Source of the DNA: Planctomycetota bacterium
GTDB taxonomy: Bacteria; Planctomycetota; Planctomycetia; Pirellulales; PALSA-1355
NCBI GenBank assembly: GCA_003389325.1
Contig: QQVE01000055.1
Span: forward strand, 62,001-126,000
DNA: 64,000 nt
Reading direction: 5' to 3'
This document shows, one piece after another, positions 18,222-26,912 of the stretch. Each line of letters opens with the position of its first letter. The first letter of the stretch is position 1. Below the pieces are notes generated by a model. It did not search any database. It was given only the letters and a program-made list of their open reading frames with translations, and was not told where the DNA came from. Position numbers and translations under genes: made by a program.

Positions 18222-18575
18222 CTAGAAACTAGCCAGCGCATCCGCTTCGTCGTCTTTGATGTCGAACAACTTGTTGAGCTTCGTGATCGCGAAGACTTCG
18301 TAAATCTCGGGGCGAATGTTGCTGAGTTTCAGCTTCCCGCCGTGGGCCTTCACCTTCTTGTCCAGCGTAATCAGCTTGCCGAGTGCCGCGCTAGAGAGGA
18401 ACTCGACCGAGGAAAAATTGAGCAACAAGCTCTTGCGATCCTCCTCTTCGATGAGCTGAAACAGCTCCTGACCCATCTCTTGGATGTTCGCCTCGTCGAG
18501 AATCTTCCGGTCGACGAACCGCACGACGGTCACGTCGCCGACTTCAGTCAACTGCAAACGCCGATGAACGGCCAT
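18222..18575 (-). CDS. STAS-domain anti-anti-sigma factor (RsbV/SpoIIAA-like)
   Basis: 117 residues covering one STAS domain: VGDVTVVRFVDRKILDEANI, then LLLNFSSVEFLSSAALGKLITLDKK, in which the Ser of the FLSSAAL motif is the position phosphorylated by the cognate kinase, and KLKLSNIRPEIYEVFAITKL. An acidic tail (DIKDDEADALASF) ends the protein. ATG 18575 is chosen because AGGAG lies seven bases before it; an in-frame ATG at 18596 is also possible. A good promoter lies about 200 bases upstream. A short hairpin (18220-18234) overlaps the stop codon but has no T run. Confidence 0.85.
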   Translation of the reverse strand: MAVHRRLQLTEVGDVTVVRFVDRKILDEANIQEMGQELFQLIEEEDRKSLLLNFSSVEFLSSAALGKLITLDKKVKAHGGKLKLSNIRPEIYEVFAITKLNKLFDIKDDEADALASF

Positions 18576-18988
18576 CAACATGCTCCTCATGTCCATCCCG
18601 CCCCGCGGCGTGCTGCCCGCGGGGCGTCACCAGGCGAAGAGCCGGCTGCCGCGCCGCGTGGGGTGGGATCGTCGGTGACGCAATCGGCGGTGCGGGGGGC
18701 TTGCGTTTCGTCGCGCCTCGGCACCTGCAGACTTCGCCGTAAGTCTAAGTGTGTACGAATGATTCCACAAACTTGCTATCTTAACCCTAGCCCTGGGGGT
18801 GTCAAGCTGACGGCTGGAAGCACCTCCACGTGAGGCCCCAGAATTCGATGGCCTGCGATACGGGCCCGCGGTCGCGTGCACTCGACGCGTTCTAGAAACA
18901 TTGATATCCCCCCACTGGAACCGTGCGCTGCCTTTCACCTGAGTGACAAGCGTGTCGCTCGCCTATCGCAAGGGCACTGTTGCCGGCG
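18576..18988. other. Intergenic region upstream of the STAS gene
   Basis: 413 bases between the STAS gene and the PIG-L gene, both on the minus strand. It contains the STAS promoter (18778-18805). The rest is GC-rich sequence with no gene I can support. Confidence 0.6.
18778..18805 (-). promoter_or_regulatory. Putative sigma70-type promoter of the STAS gene
   Basis: Read on the minus strand: a perfect -35 TTGACA (18800-18805), a 16-base spacer and -10 TAAGAT (18778-18783). It would give a leader of roughly 195 bases ahead of the STAS ATG. Confidence 0.6.
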
Positions 18989-19774
18989 TCAGCGCGACGG
19001 CGTCACCAGCACGTGTTCGCCTAGCGCCTCGGCCAGCGGATCGGCGTCCGGCGCGCAAAAGCCGAGGTGCAGGTGCCGCCGCCAGCCTTCGGCATATTCG
19101 AAACGGCCCGACATTCGTCCGACTTCGCGCGAGAGGCTCTTCATGGCCTCCAGATACGAATCGAGGCCCTGGCTTTCGTCGAGCCACTGCTTCTGGCTTT
19201 TGTGGCAGGCCAGCATGGCCGTCTTCTGTTCCAGCACGCCCGTCACGTCGACAAACATCGAAGGCCGGATGACCTCGCCCAGCGGATCGCGGTTGCCGTG
19301 CGGTTGGGCGTGGTAGATCGTGACCGGAAGATCCACGGGGTCGCGCCACGGTTCCGTCGGGTAGTTCGGCATGCCGCGCGTAAAGGCGGCGCTGACCGCC
19401 AGCCGGCAGGCGTTCATATGGTCTTCCATGTAGTCGATCGGCGAATGGACGAGGAGAATCTCGGGCTTCACGACACGCATCACCGCCGCCAGTTGAGTGA
19501 GGGTCTCGTGGTTGTAGAAGATCTCCAGGTCGTTCACCAGGCTCGAATGGAACTCGGCACCGATCGAATCCGCCGCGGCGATCGCTTCTTTTTGGCGAAG
19601 CTGTGCCGTGTGGGCGGCGCTATACTGGGTCGACCCGCAGCAGCCATTGGCGATGTTCATGTAGTGCAGCTCGTAGCCGGCACGCCCGAGCAGGATCAGG
19701 GTGCCGGCCATCACGAACTCGATGTCATCGGGATGCGCCGCCACAGCGAACGCACGTTTCTTTTCACCCGGCAT
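18989..19774 (-). CDS. PIG-L family N-acetylglucosaminyl deacetylase-like protein (LmbE)
   Basis: 261 residues. The family motif AHPDDIEF near residues 13-20 supplies the zinc His and the catalytic Asp pair. The third zinc His lies in the [11 protein letters not shown] helix, where PIG-L enzymes carry HxDH-like sequence. PIG-L proteins remove an acetyl group from N-acetylglucosamine-containing substrates such as GlcNAc-PI, bacillithiol or mycothiol precursors, or diacetylchitobiose. The upstream gene, 25 bases away on the same strand, is a NagB-like isomerase/deaminase, so the pair probably processes an amino sugar. The length is normal. Confidence 0.88.
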   Translation of the reverse strand: MPGEKKRAFAVAAHPDDIEFVMAGTLILLGRAGYELHYMNIANGCCGSTQYSAAHTAQLRQKEAIAAADSIGAEFHSSLVNDLEIFYNHETLTQLAAVMRVVKPEILLVHSPIDYMEDHMNACRLAVSAAFTRGMPNYPTEPWRDPVDLPVTIYHAQPHGNRDPLGEVIRPSMFVDVTGVLEQKTAMLACHKSQKQWLDESQGLDSYLEAMKSLSREVGRMSGRFEYAEGWRRHLHLGFCAPDADPLAEALGEHVLVTPSR

Positions 19775-19799
19775 CTTGGCAGGTTCCTGGAAAAAGGTC

Positions 19800-20726
19800 T
19801 CAGTGCATCTCGGCCTCGCAGGTCCCGACCCCTGCGCGGTAGTAGTTGAATTGCACGTTGGGATGATCGGCCAACAGCGACATCGGCACGGCCGAATCGG
19901 GCAGCCGCTTGGAAATCATCAAGGCCGTGAGACGCTGGCCAAACGGGTTGTCGTGAGACCCGGCGTGCCAGATCGAGACCTTCTCGGCTTTCCAGGTTTC
20001 CCACGGGCCGACGGTCACGGCGTGTGTGGGCACGCCGGTGACGACTCCGCCGCCGCTGGTGCGGGCGTTTTGGATGATGGTCATCGGATGCAATTCGACC
20101 AGTCGCGTGCCGAGCTTGCGGTACTCTTCCGGCGACGGAGGCGCATCTTGATGTTTACCCGTACGCCGTAAGGGGTCGTTGAAGGCCCAGTGCTTTACCT
20201 CTCCCTGGCCGCCTTGCATGATCACGCATCGGGCACGATCGTAGCTGCGGACATAGTCATCCGGCGGCAAGCTGGGAAAGTGGAGATTCTCCGCGGGCAT
20301 TCGCAGCTCCGGGCGAATGCGATCGAAACACAGCTCGCGATCGGCCCGGGCAAAGCTGAGCGGATGGTCCTCGGCCACGGCGGTCCCGTCGACTACCCAC
20401 TCGTCCATCCCCCAGAAGTGCGCGTGCCGCAGGTCGAGATTGAGCTCGTTCACCAGCCGGGCCACCAGCGGAAGCTGCTCGGTGGGACCGATCGGGCCGC
20501 AAATGCCGGCCGGCCGCTCGGGCGTGGCCTGTCGCCAGGCGACGACGTATTCCAGCGCCTCGGCCAAGTAAAAATCCTCGAGCGTGTCGTAAAACTTCAC
20601 CGTGAAGCCGGGCCGCGACAGCCCGAGCAGGTCGTCGGCCGACAGCCGGGCCGCATCGTCCAGCAACTCGGTGTCCAGCGTCGTGTAATCCCACCAATCC
20701 GGGGCTACTTTGCTGATCGGTCGCAC
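19800..20726 (-). CDS. Divergent glucosamine-6-phosphate deaminase-like (NagB family) protein
   Basis: 308 residues with a NagB/RpiA/SugarP-isomerase fold. HFWGMDEWV matches the MDEYV segment with the catalytic Asp of NagB. The segment [13 protein letters not shown] aligns with GVGVDGHIAFNEP of NagB, so the active-site His and the AFN(E/D)P are kept, but the Asp two residues before His is replaced by Val. PTHAVTVG corresponds to P(S)xALTVG near the C-terminus. An N-terminal extension of about 40 residues precedes the core. The start is GTG 20726, with GGAG upstream. The gene is probably co-transcribed with the PIG-L gene. The exact substrate is uncertain because of the altered motif. Confidence 0.75.
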   Translation of the reverse strand: MRPISKVAPDWWDYTTLDTELLDDAARLSADDLLGLSRPGFTVKFYDTLEDFYLAEALEYVVAWRQATPERPAGICGPIGPTEQLPLVARLVNELNLDLRHAHFWGMDEWVVDGTAVAEDHPLSFARADRELCFDRIRPELRMPAENLHFPSLPPDDYVRSYDRARCVIMQGGQGEVKHWAFNDPLRRTGKHQDAPPSPEEYRKLGTRLVELHPMTIIQNARTSGGGVVTGVPTHAVTVGPWETWKAEKVSIWHAGSHDNPFGQRLTALMISKRLPDSAVPMSLLADHPNVQFNYYRAGVGTCEAEMH

Positions 20727-21030
20727 GTTTTTCTCCGTCGAAACGCTGGTGGCGCGGCGAACACTCCGCGACCAAGCGCCGTACTCCTTGTTGGCGGGAG
20801 TCCATGCCGGCGCGCGGTGGTCGCCTTTTTGACCGCACAGGCTACCCGATGCGGCTCAACCTCGCTAGCGGCCGCGAGCTTGCCGGGCTGAGACGCCGGA
20901 ATCTGCCCCCGAGAATTGGGGCCCAAAGCTGGATTCGGCGCGGGCAATTCTATAAGAAATGTATAGTTGCGATAGCGATTCACGCGGCCCGGATTGCCGA
21001 AACAAACCTTTCTCTCCAGGGAGACCATTC
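20727..21030. other. Divergent promoter region (NagB-like / thioredoxin-like)
   Basis: 304 bases between divergent genes. The 16-base AT-rich core at 20946-20961 carries a minus-strand TAGAATT and a plus-strand TATAAG that overlap, plus a small inverted repeat CTATA...TATAG. No gene is visible. Confidence 0.55.
20946..20952 (-). promoter_or_regulatory. TAGAATT box (candidate -10 element) for the NagB-like gene
   Basis: On the minus strand TAGAATT is followed by GC-rich sequence, about 220 bases upstream of the NagB-like GTG. A plus-strand TATAAG (20951-20956) overlaps it and could serve the divergent thioredoxin gene. Confidence 0.35.
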
Positions 21031-22206
21031 ATGCTCGCGCATCGATTCACATGGGGCGTTGCCCTCGTTGTAGGCGCCGTTGCCCTCTTTGTGCTCGGCA
21101 ACGTTCCGGGCACTTCGGCACAGGAGGACGCCAAGCCGAAGCTGAAGCTCAACCGCGACGCGTCCGAGAAAACGGCGGCCGTCGAGTCTGACAAGAAAGA
21201 GGCAGCCGACGACGAGGCCGCCGGTGAGGATGCCGAAACCAAGGAAGTGGCCAAGGATCCCTTCGAGGTGCCCGACGGCGACGTGAAGGAACTCTTGGCC
21301 TTTATTCAGAAGACAATGAAATTCCAGCCCACGACTCGGGAAGAAGCCCAGGCGTTTCGCACCAAGGGCTTCGCGGCGATGCGCGAAGCCGGCGAAAAAA
21401 TCCAGTCGATGGCCACCGAGGAAGACAAGAAGCTTCCCGGCTTCGATGAGGTTGCGGGCCTGTTGCTGTTCTTCCGCACCCAGGACGCCCGCCAGGCAAC
21501 GCCCGAGGAGCGGGAGCAACTCCTGTCGGAACTGAAGCAGTATCTGACAGAGAATCCTGAGCCGTCGCGCTACGGGCTGATGGCGGCCCGCAGCTTCGCG
21601 ACGGGACTGGAATACGGCGGCAAGCCCGAGGCAGCCGTTCCGGTTTACGAGGAATTGGGCGCCGTGTTGGCCAAAAGCCCCAATCCGCAGACCGCCAAGA
21701 TCGGCGAACAGATGGAAGGCGCCGCCCGCCGGTTGGATCTGGTCGGCAAGCCGCTGAAGTTGACCGGCACCGAGATGGACGGCTCGAAGTTCGACTGGGA
21801 CAAGCTGCGCGGCAAGGTCGTGCTCGTTGACTTTTGGGCCACCTGGTGTGGTCCCTGCCGGGCCGAGCTGCCCAACGTGAAGGCAAACTACGAAGCGTAT
21901 CACGACAAGGGCTTCGAAGTCGTCGGCATCAGCCTGGACAAGAATCGCCAGGCGCTCGAACAGTTCCTCGCCGAGGAGCAGAACCCCTGGATCACCTTGC
22001 ACGACGGGGACTGGGCCGACAATGAAACGGCCACCTATTACGGCGTGATGGGCATTCCCACCGTGTTCCTGGTCGACCAGGAAGGTAAGGTCGTCAGCAC
22101 CCGGGCCCGCGGTCCGGAGCTGGGCCGGCTGCTCGAGAAGCTGCTCGGTCCGCCCGAGGATTCGGCAGCTGAGGACGACGACGAATCGGCCGAGGCGACC
22201 AACTGA
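21031..22206 (+). CDS. TlpA-like membrane-anchored thioredoxin family protein
   Basis: 391 residues. An N-terminal hydrophobic segment (FTWGVALVVGAVALFVLGNV) acts as anchor or signal peptide. A Lys/Glu-rich linker (40-90) leads to a helical domain (about 95-245, LLAFIQKTMKFQPTTREEAQAF) and then a thioredoxin fold (250-375). That fold has the redox motif WATWCGPC and the cis-Pro region MGIPTVFLVD. The protein ends in an acidic tail (EDSAAEDDDESAE). It probably reduces or exchanges disulfides in exported proteins. The start ATG 21031 is preceded by CCAGGGAGA; an earlier in-frame start would place polar residues before the anchor. A terminator follows. Confidence 0.85.
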   Translation: MLAHRFTWGVALVVGAVALFVLGNVPGTSAQEDAKPKLKLNRDASEKTAAVESDKKEAADDEAAGEDAETKEVAKDPFEVPDGDVKELLAFIQKTMKFQPTTREEAQAFRTKGFAAMREAGEKIQSMATEEDKKLPGFDEVAGLLLFFRTQDARQATPEEREQLLSELKQYLTENPEPSRYGLMAARSFATGLEYGGKPEAAVPVYEELGAVLAKSPNPQTAKIGEQMEGAARRLDLVGKPLKLTGTEMDGSKFDWDKLRGKVVLVDFWATWCGPCRAELPNVKANYEAYHDKGFEVVGISLDKNRQALEQFLAEEQNPWITLHDGDWADNETATYYGVMGIPTVFLVDQEGKVVSTRARGPELGRLLEKLLGPPEDSAAEDDDESAEATN

Positions 22207-22238
22207 GATTTCGTGCTGGTGTACGCGAAGCTTCACAA

Positions 22239-22270
22239 ACCCCGCCCAAACCGGCGGGGTCTTGTCTTGC
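22239..22270 (+). terminator. Rho-independent-like terminator after the thioredoxin gene
   Basis: An eight-base stem ACCCCGCC/GGCGGGGT (22239-22246 and 22253-22260) with a six-base loop is followed by CTTGTCTTG. The T run is imperfect. Confidence 0.6.
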
Positions 22271-22392
22271 GCACGGCAGCGCCTGGCTCGACCTGCGGCG
22301 TGCCCCGCAAATGTGGCGAAAACAGGCCCCGCGGGGTAGCATAGGGGGTGCTCTTCTGTGGATTTCGGAATGCATCTTGAGGCACGCCCCCC

Positions 22393-23352
22393 ATGGCGGA
22401 AGTCGCGACGACGGCCAAACGCATCATCGCCAACGTCGAGAACGTCGTCGTCGGCAAGCGGTCGCAGATCGTGCTGTCGCTCGTCTCCTGGTTCTGCGAG
22501 GGGCACATCCTGCTGGAAGACGTGCCCGGCGTGGCCAAGACGATTTTGGCCCGCTCGCTGGCGGCCAGCGTGGGATGCTCGTTCAAACGCATCCAGTGCA
22601 CCCCCGACCTGCTCCCCTCGGATGTGACCGGCGCCAGCGTCTTCAATCCCAAAACTACCGAATTCGAGTTCCGCGCGGGACCGGTGTTCGCCAACATTGT
22701 CCTGGCCGACGAAATCAACCGAACGACGCCGCGCACCCAGGCCGCCCTGTTGGAAGCGATGGGCGAGAGCCGCGTTTCGGTCGACGGCGTGACGCACAAG
22801 CTCGAGCAACCGTTTCTGGTGATCGGCACGCAGAACCCGGTCGACCACGAAGGTACGTTTCCGCTGCCCGAGGCGCAGCTCGATCGCTTTCTGGTCAAGT
22901 TCAGCCTCGGCTATCCGAGCATGGATCAGGAACTGAAGATGCTCGATATGCTCGAGCACGGGCATCCGCTCGACAAGCTCGAGTCGGTGGTCACGGCCGC
23001 CGATTTAGTAGCCTGCCAGCGGGCGGTGCGCGAGATCCACGTCGACGAGAAAGTGCGTCAGTACCTGATGCAGATCGTTCACGAGACGCGCGACCACGAC
23101 GAGCTGGCCCTGGGCGCGAGCCCGCGGGCGTCGCTGGCGCTGTTTCGCACGGGCCAGGCGATGGCTGCCATTCTGGGTCGCAACTTCGTGCTGCCCGACG
23201 ACGTGAAACGCGTGGCGCCGGCTGTGCTGACGCACCGGCTGATCGTTCGGCCCGAGAGCCGTTTGCGAAAAGTGACCAGCGCTTCGATCGTGGAAGAGAT
23301 CCTGGGAGAGATTCCGGTGCCGACGATGGCTGCCGAGACGCGCGCGTCATGA
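22393..23352 (+). CDS. MoxR-family AAA+ ATPase
   Basis: 319 residues. The Walker A region has the MoxR form LEDVPGVAKTILARSLA. Walker B is ADEINRTTPRTQAALLEAMGE. The pore and sensor segments (GTQNPVDHEGTFPLPEAQLDRF) and sensor 2 (GASPRASLALFRTGQAMA) are all present. MoxR ATPases act as chaperones that help mature or insert metal centres, often with VWA-domain and DUF58 proteins. Its stop overlaps the DUF58 start (ATGA), so the two are translationally coupled. Confidence 0.93.
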   Translation: MAEVATTAKRIIANVENVVVGKRSQIVLSLVSWFCEGHILLEDVPGVAKTILARSLAASVGCSFKRIQCTPDLLPSDVTGASVFNPKTTEFEFRAGPVFANIVLADEINRTTPRTQAALLEAMGESRVSVDGVTHKLEQPFLVIGTQNPVDHEGTFPLPEAQLDRFLVKFSLGYPSMDQELKMLDMLEHGHPLDKLESVVTAADLVACQRAVREIHVDEKVRQYLMQIVHETRDHDELALGASPRASLALFRTGQAMAAILGRNFVLPDDVKRVAPAVLTHRLIVRPESRLRKVTSASIVEEILGEIPVPTMAAETRAS

Positions 23353-24686
23353 AGTGGTTTTTGGGAGCCTTGCTGCTGTTGGGTGTGGCCCTGGCCCTCG
23401 ACCTGGGCTTGTTGGCTTACTCGATGTACGCCTTGCTGGGCGTGATGCTGGTGAGCCGCTTTTTGGCCCGCTCGTGGTCGGAGAACCTATCGGCCTCGCG
23501 CGAGTGCAATCGCCTGTCCGCGAACGTCGGAGAGACGGTGGCCGTGGTCGTCAACATCGACAATAAAGGCGCACTGCCGATCGCCTGGGTGCTGGCCGAG
23601 GACATGTTGCCGCGCTCGGCCGTGATCTACGATCCGCCGAATCTTCGCACGATCGGCAAGCGTCTGCAACTGGCCATGTTTCAGCGGCGCGGCCGCAAAA
23701 CGATGTACTACCAACTGGAGTGCAACCGCCGCGGCTACTACCAGATCGGCCCGCTCGTGCTCGAGACCGGCGACGTCTTTGGCTTGCACCGCCGTTACCG
23801 CGTGGCGAGCGACCCACACTTTTTGCTCGTGTATCCGAAGGTGCACCCGCTGGCCGGGTTCGACATTGCCTCGCGCCGCCCGATCGGCGAAGTGAAGATG
23901 ATGTACCGGCTGTTCGAGGACCCGACCCGCATCGCCGGCGTGCGCAGGTACGAGACGGGCGATCCGCTGAACCGCATCAACTGGCGAGCCACGGCCCGCA
24001 CCGGCGCCCTGCAGAGCAAGGTGTACGAGCCTTCGACCGTGGCGGGCGTGACCGTGATGCTCGACTTTCACCAGGGCTCGTTCGACCCGAAACACGAGCC
24101 CTATCGCTCGGAGCTGGCGATTACCGCCGCCGCGTCGCTCGCCAACGCCGTGTTCGAGATGGGACAGCAAGTCGGCCTGGTCACCAACGGCCGCGACGCC
24201 GCCGATCGCATTCGACAGGAGGGCTGGGACTTCGACATGCGCACCCGCGACGCGGCCCGGGCCGCCGCGAGCATGGCCGACGCGAGCGATCGTTTGCGCC
24301 CGCTCGTGGTGGAAACGCGGCGCGGCCCCGATCAGTTCATGCGGATTTTGGAGACGCTGGCCCGGGCGGAATTGACCGATGGGCTAACGCTTTCGCAACT
24401 CGTGTTCGAAACGGCGCCGCGACTCCCCCGCGACGCGACCGTGGTGGCCATCGTGACGGGCGTGAGCGACGAAACCGCGATTGCCTTGGGCAATCTGCGG
24501 CGTCGAGGGTTCGCCGTGACGGCGCTTGTGAGCATCTACGAAGATCGGCAGTATGCCCACGCCGCCGGCAAGCTCTTGCAGGAGGGCATTGACGCTCGGC
24601 ACCTGCGCGACGAGGAGAGCGTCAGCTCAGTCTGTCGTTCGCACGTCCTGCAGGCGGCGCCCGACGTGCCGCAATCCGTCTACTAG
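23349..24686 (+). CDS. DUF58 domain-containing protein
   Basis: 445 residues. Two N-terminal hydrophobic segments (FLGALLLLGVALALDLGLLAYSMYALLGVMLVSRFL) are followed by a beta-rich region. The DUF58 signature comes next: RRYETGDPLNRINWRATARTGALQSKVYE. A VWA-like C-terminal portion follows (ATVVAIVTGVSDETAIALGNLRRRG). DUF58 proteins occur with MoxR ATPases and are thought to be their membrane partners. The start ATG 23349 overlaps the moxR stop by four bases. A 40-base gap separates it from the next gene, so the three genes form one unit. Confidence 0.9.
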   Translation: MKWFLGALLLLGVALALDLGLLAYSMYALLGVMLVSRFLARSWSENLSASRECNRLSANVGETVAVVVNIDNKGALPIAWVLAEDMLPRSAVIYDPPNLRTIGKRLQLAMFQRRGRKTMYYQLECNRRGYYQIGPLVLETGDVFGLHRRYRVASDPHFLLVYPKVHPLAGFDIASRRPIGEVKMMYRLFEDPTRIAGVRRYETGDPLNRINWRATARTGALQSKVYEPSTVAGVTVMLDFHQGSFDPKHEPYRSELAITAAASLANAVFEMGQQVGLVTNGRDAADRIRQEGWDFDMRTRDAARAAASMADASDRLRPLVVETRRGPDQFMRILETLARAELTDGLTLSQLVFETAPRLPRDATVVAIVTGVSDETAIALGNLRRRGFAVTALVSIYEDRQYAHAAGKLLQEGIDARHLRDEESVSSVCRSHVLQAAPDVPQSVY

Positions 24687-24726
24687 CGCGGAACTTACCC
24701 TGGGACCGATTCCCGCCCAACGTATC

Positions 24727-26805
24727 ATGAGCCGACTGAAAAAAACGCTCGCCGACTACGTGGTGATCGCCATCAGTCCTGCGCTGATCATGACGCTAGT
24801 AGGCAGCCTCGTGTTCTTTCTACTGGCCGTGTTCTACCAGGGACAGCACCAGGGCCGGCTGCACTGGGTGATGTTGTGCTTCGTATTTGCCGCCGTGCTG
24901 ATCTCGCGCATCGCGATCGAAGAGGGCTTCGAGCGCGCGGCGCCGTTTGGAGCGGCGCTGGCCATCGCCGTGGCGCTGGCGGCCAACAAGTTCATGGAGG
25001 TCCAAGGTACCTGGATCGATGGCTTCAGCCTGGTCATCAACCTCACGCTGATCGCCATCATCTGGTGGTGCTCCCACAAGTTGACCTGGGACTGCACGGT
25101 GATCGACGAGGCCGATGACGCCTCGGGCGAGGGGCTGATGCAGGCCACGGGGCTCGAGCGACCCGCCGACCAGCGCGATGCCGCGGCGGACGAAGAACGC
25201 AAGCTCGAGGGCACGACGAGTCGCGAAGTGCCGGCCGGCTATTGGCAGCGGTACGTGCAGCATCAGAGGCGACCACACGCTCCCGGCGTGTGGGTCGTGT
25301 ATTTCTCGCTGGCGGCGCTGCCCTTGTTCGGCGTGGGGCAATGGTTCATCCCCGCGGCCCACACCGGCGCCCGCCGCTACGTGTTCTGGCTGTTGTGCGT
25401 CTACGTCAGCAGCGGGCTGGCGCTGTTGGTCACCACGAGCTTTCTCGGCCTGCGGCGTTATCTGCGCCAACGCCGGATCGAGATGCCGACGCTGATGGCC
25501 AATCTGTGGCTGACGACCGGAGCGGCGGTGATCTTGCTGCTGCTGGTGGCCGCGGCCCTTCTCCCGCGACCCAGCGCCGAATACGATCTCGCACAGCTTG
25601 GCGTGCAACTGGGATCGCCCGACCAGGACGCCTCACGGTTTGCCCCCAGCCGGCAGGACGGCACCCAGGACGACCAGGGGCGTGCCGCGGTGCGCGACGA
25701 CGAGCAATCCACCGACGAAGAGCTCAGCGGCTCGGGCAATCAGCCAGATAGCTCGTCGGAGAATCGTTCCGACTCGGGTAACTCCGAGTCCTCGGATTCG
25801 AGTTCCAGCGAATCGAGCGGCGCGTCCCAATCCAGCGATGGACAAGCTCGCTCGCAATCATCGGACGAATCGGCCCAATCATCTCAGCAGAGCCAAGGTC
25901 AGCAGAGCCAAGGTCAGCGATCCCAGCAACAAAGCCAATCCGGGCAACAAGGGCGGTCGGACGAGCAGTCAGGCCAGGGCGAGCAGCAGTCGGAGTCGAG
26001 GCAGGAGAGCTTGCAACAGGACGGGGCATCGTCTTCTCAGGAATCGGGGCAGCAGGAGAATCGCGACGGCGAGTCGGGGCTTGCCAGAAGATTTCGCGAG
26101 TACCGCGAGACCCAGCGCGAACTGGCCGCCGAGTACGAGGACAAAGCGGAGGAAGACCCCGAGGAGTCGAGCGACGAGGACGGCGGTTCCAGCGATAGCG
26201 CCATGTCGCCGCCCTCGACGCAGGAAGCCATCGAGCCCATGCTGAGCCCGGTAGCTCGTCTTATTATTTGGGCCCGCTGGGCAATCTTTGCCTTGGGGGT
26301 GGCGATTGTGCTGTGGCGCTACCGCGAGCAGGTTTGGGACGCCGTGCGCGGAATGCTGGAGGGACTGCGAGCACTGTGGGCGAACCTCTTCGGCCGAGCA
26401 AAGCGCGACTACGGCCTGGCCGAGGACGAGGTCATTCGTGTCGGTCCGGCGCGCCTGCCCTTCGCGGCCTTTGACGATCCCTTTGTCTCCGGTATGGCCA
26501 ATCGCGTCGCGCCGGCGGAGCTTGTGCGATACAGTTTCGACGCCTTCGAGGCCTGGGCCGGCGAACACGGCTGCCCGCGCGGGCCCGAACAGACGCCGCA
26601 CGAACTGGCCCGCGACGTCAAACGCCTGAACGCCGCGATGGGCCCCCATAGCCGCACGTTGGCAGAGCTCTATGCCCGGGCAGCCTATTCCGGGGCAGAG
26701 TTGCCCGCGTCGGCCAAGGAGCAACTTCGCGCACTCTGGCAGCAGATGCGCGCCACGGCCGGTGCGCGAGTCGTAACCGCCGACGAACTGCAAACGCTTG
26801 CCTAG
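24727..26805 (+). CDS. Polytopic membrane protein with a long Ser/Gln/Asp/Glu-rich loop, DUF4129-like C-terminus
   Basis: 692 residues. Residues 10-120 contain three to four membrane helices and 185-280 three more. Residues 300-500 are a low-complexity hydrophilic stretch dominated by Ser, Gln, Asp, Glu and Gly. One further helix (LIIWARWAIFALGVAIVLW, 512-530) precedes a cytoplasmic C-terminal domain with the look of DUF4129 (ELVRYSFDAFEAWAGEHGCPRGPEQTPHELARDV). DUF4129 is usually found in transglutaminase-like membrane proteins that accompany MoxR and DUF58, but no Cys-His-Asp transglutaminase triad is visible here. ATG 24727 is chosen because MSRLKK begins a normal membrane protein; upstream in-frame residues are a shadow. 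Confidence 0.8.
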   Translation: MSRLKKTLADYVVIAISPALIMTLVGSLVFFLLAVFYQGQHQGRLHWVMLCFVFAAVLISRIAIEEGFERAAPFGAALAIAVALAANKFMEVQGTWIDGFSLVINLTLIAIIWWCSHKLTWDCTVIDEADDASGEGLMQATGLERPADQRDAAADEERKLEGTTSREVPAGYWQRYVQHQRRPHAPGVWVVYFSLAALPLFGVGQWFIPAAHTGARRYVFWLLCVYVSSGLALLVTTSFLGLRRYLRQRRIEMPTLMANLWLTTGAAVILLLLVAAALLPRPSAEYDLAQLGVQLGSPDQDASRFAPSRQDGTQDDQGRAAVRDDEQSTDEELSGSGNQPDSSSENRSDSGNSESSDSSSSESSGASQSSDGQARSQSSDESAQSSQQSQGQQSQGQRSQQQSQSGQQGRSDEQSGQGEQQSESRQESLQQDGASSSQESGQQENRDGESGLARRFREYRETQRELAAEYEDKAEEDPEESSDEDGGSSDSAMSPPSTQEAIEPMLSPVARLIIWARWAIFALGVAIVLWRYREQVWDAVRGMLEGLRALWANLFGRAKRDYGLAEDEVIRVGPARLPFAAFDDPFVSGMANRVAPAELVRYSFDAFEAWAGEHGCPRGPEQTPHELARDVKRLNAAMGPHSRTLAELYARAAYSGAELPASAKEQLRALWQQMRATAGARVVTADELQTLA

Positions 26806-26823
26806 CACCGGAAAGCGCGCAAT

Positions 26824-26853
26824 TTGACTTCGTCGTGTGTTTCAGACGACAAT
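26824..26853 (+). promoter_or_regulatory. Putative promoter of the VWA gene
   Basis: -35 TTGACT (26824-26829), an 18-base spacer and -10 GACAAT (26848-26853). The spacer contains an inverted repeat GTCGT...ACGAC (26833-26837 and 26846-26850). This would give the VWA gene its own start about 50 bases upstream of the ATG. Confidence 0.4.
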
Positions 26854-26912
26854 AGCAGCGTCGCACGACCGGCGCGGCAAAGGGGCAGACGCCGGCGTGT
26901 GAGGAGGCACGT

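Noticed and set aside
18216-18237. Hairpin overlapping the stop codon of the STAS gene
   Set aside because: The stem is short and there is no T run; it could be coincidental with the stop region.
20980-22965. Open frame of 661 residues on the - strand
   Set aside because: Antisense to the thioredoxin gene and the start of the MoxR gene; no domain pattern.
24553-24726. 58 extra codons upstream of the DUF4129-like gene
   Set aside because: They overlap the DUF58 gene in another frame and encode no membrane segment; ATG 24727 begins the natural protein.
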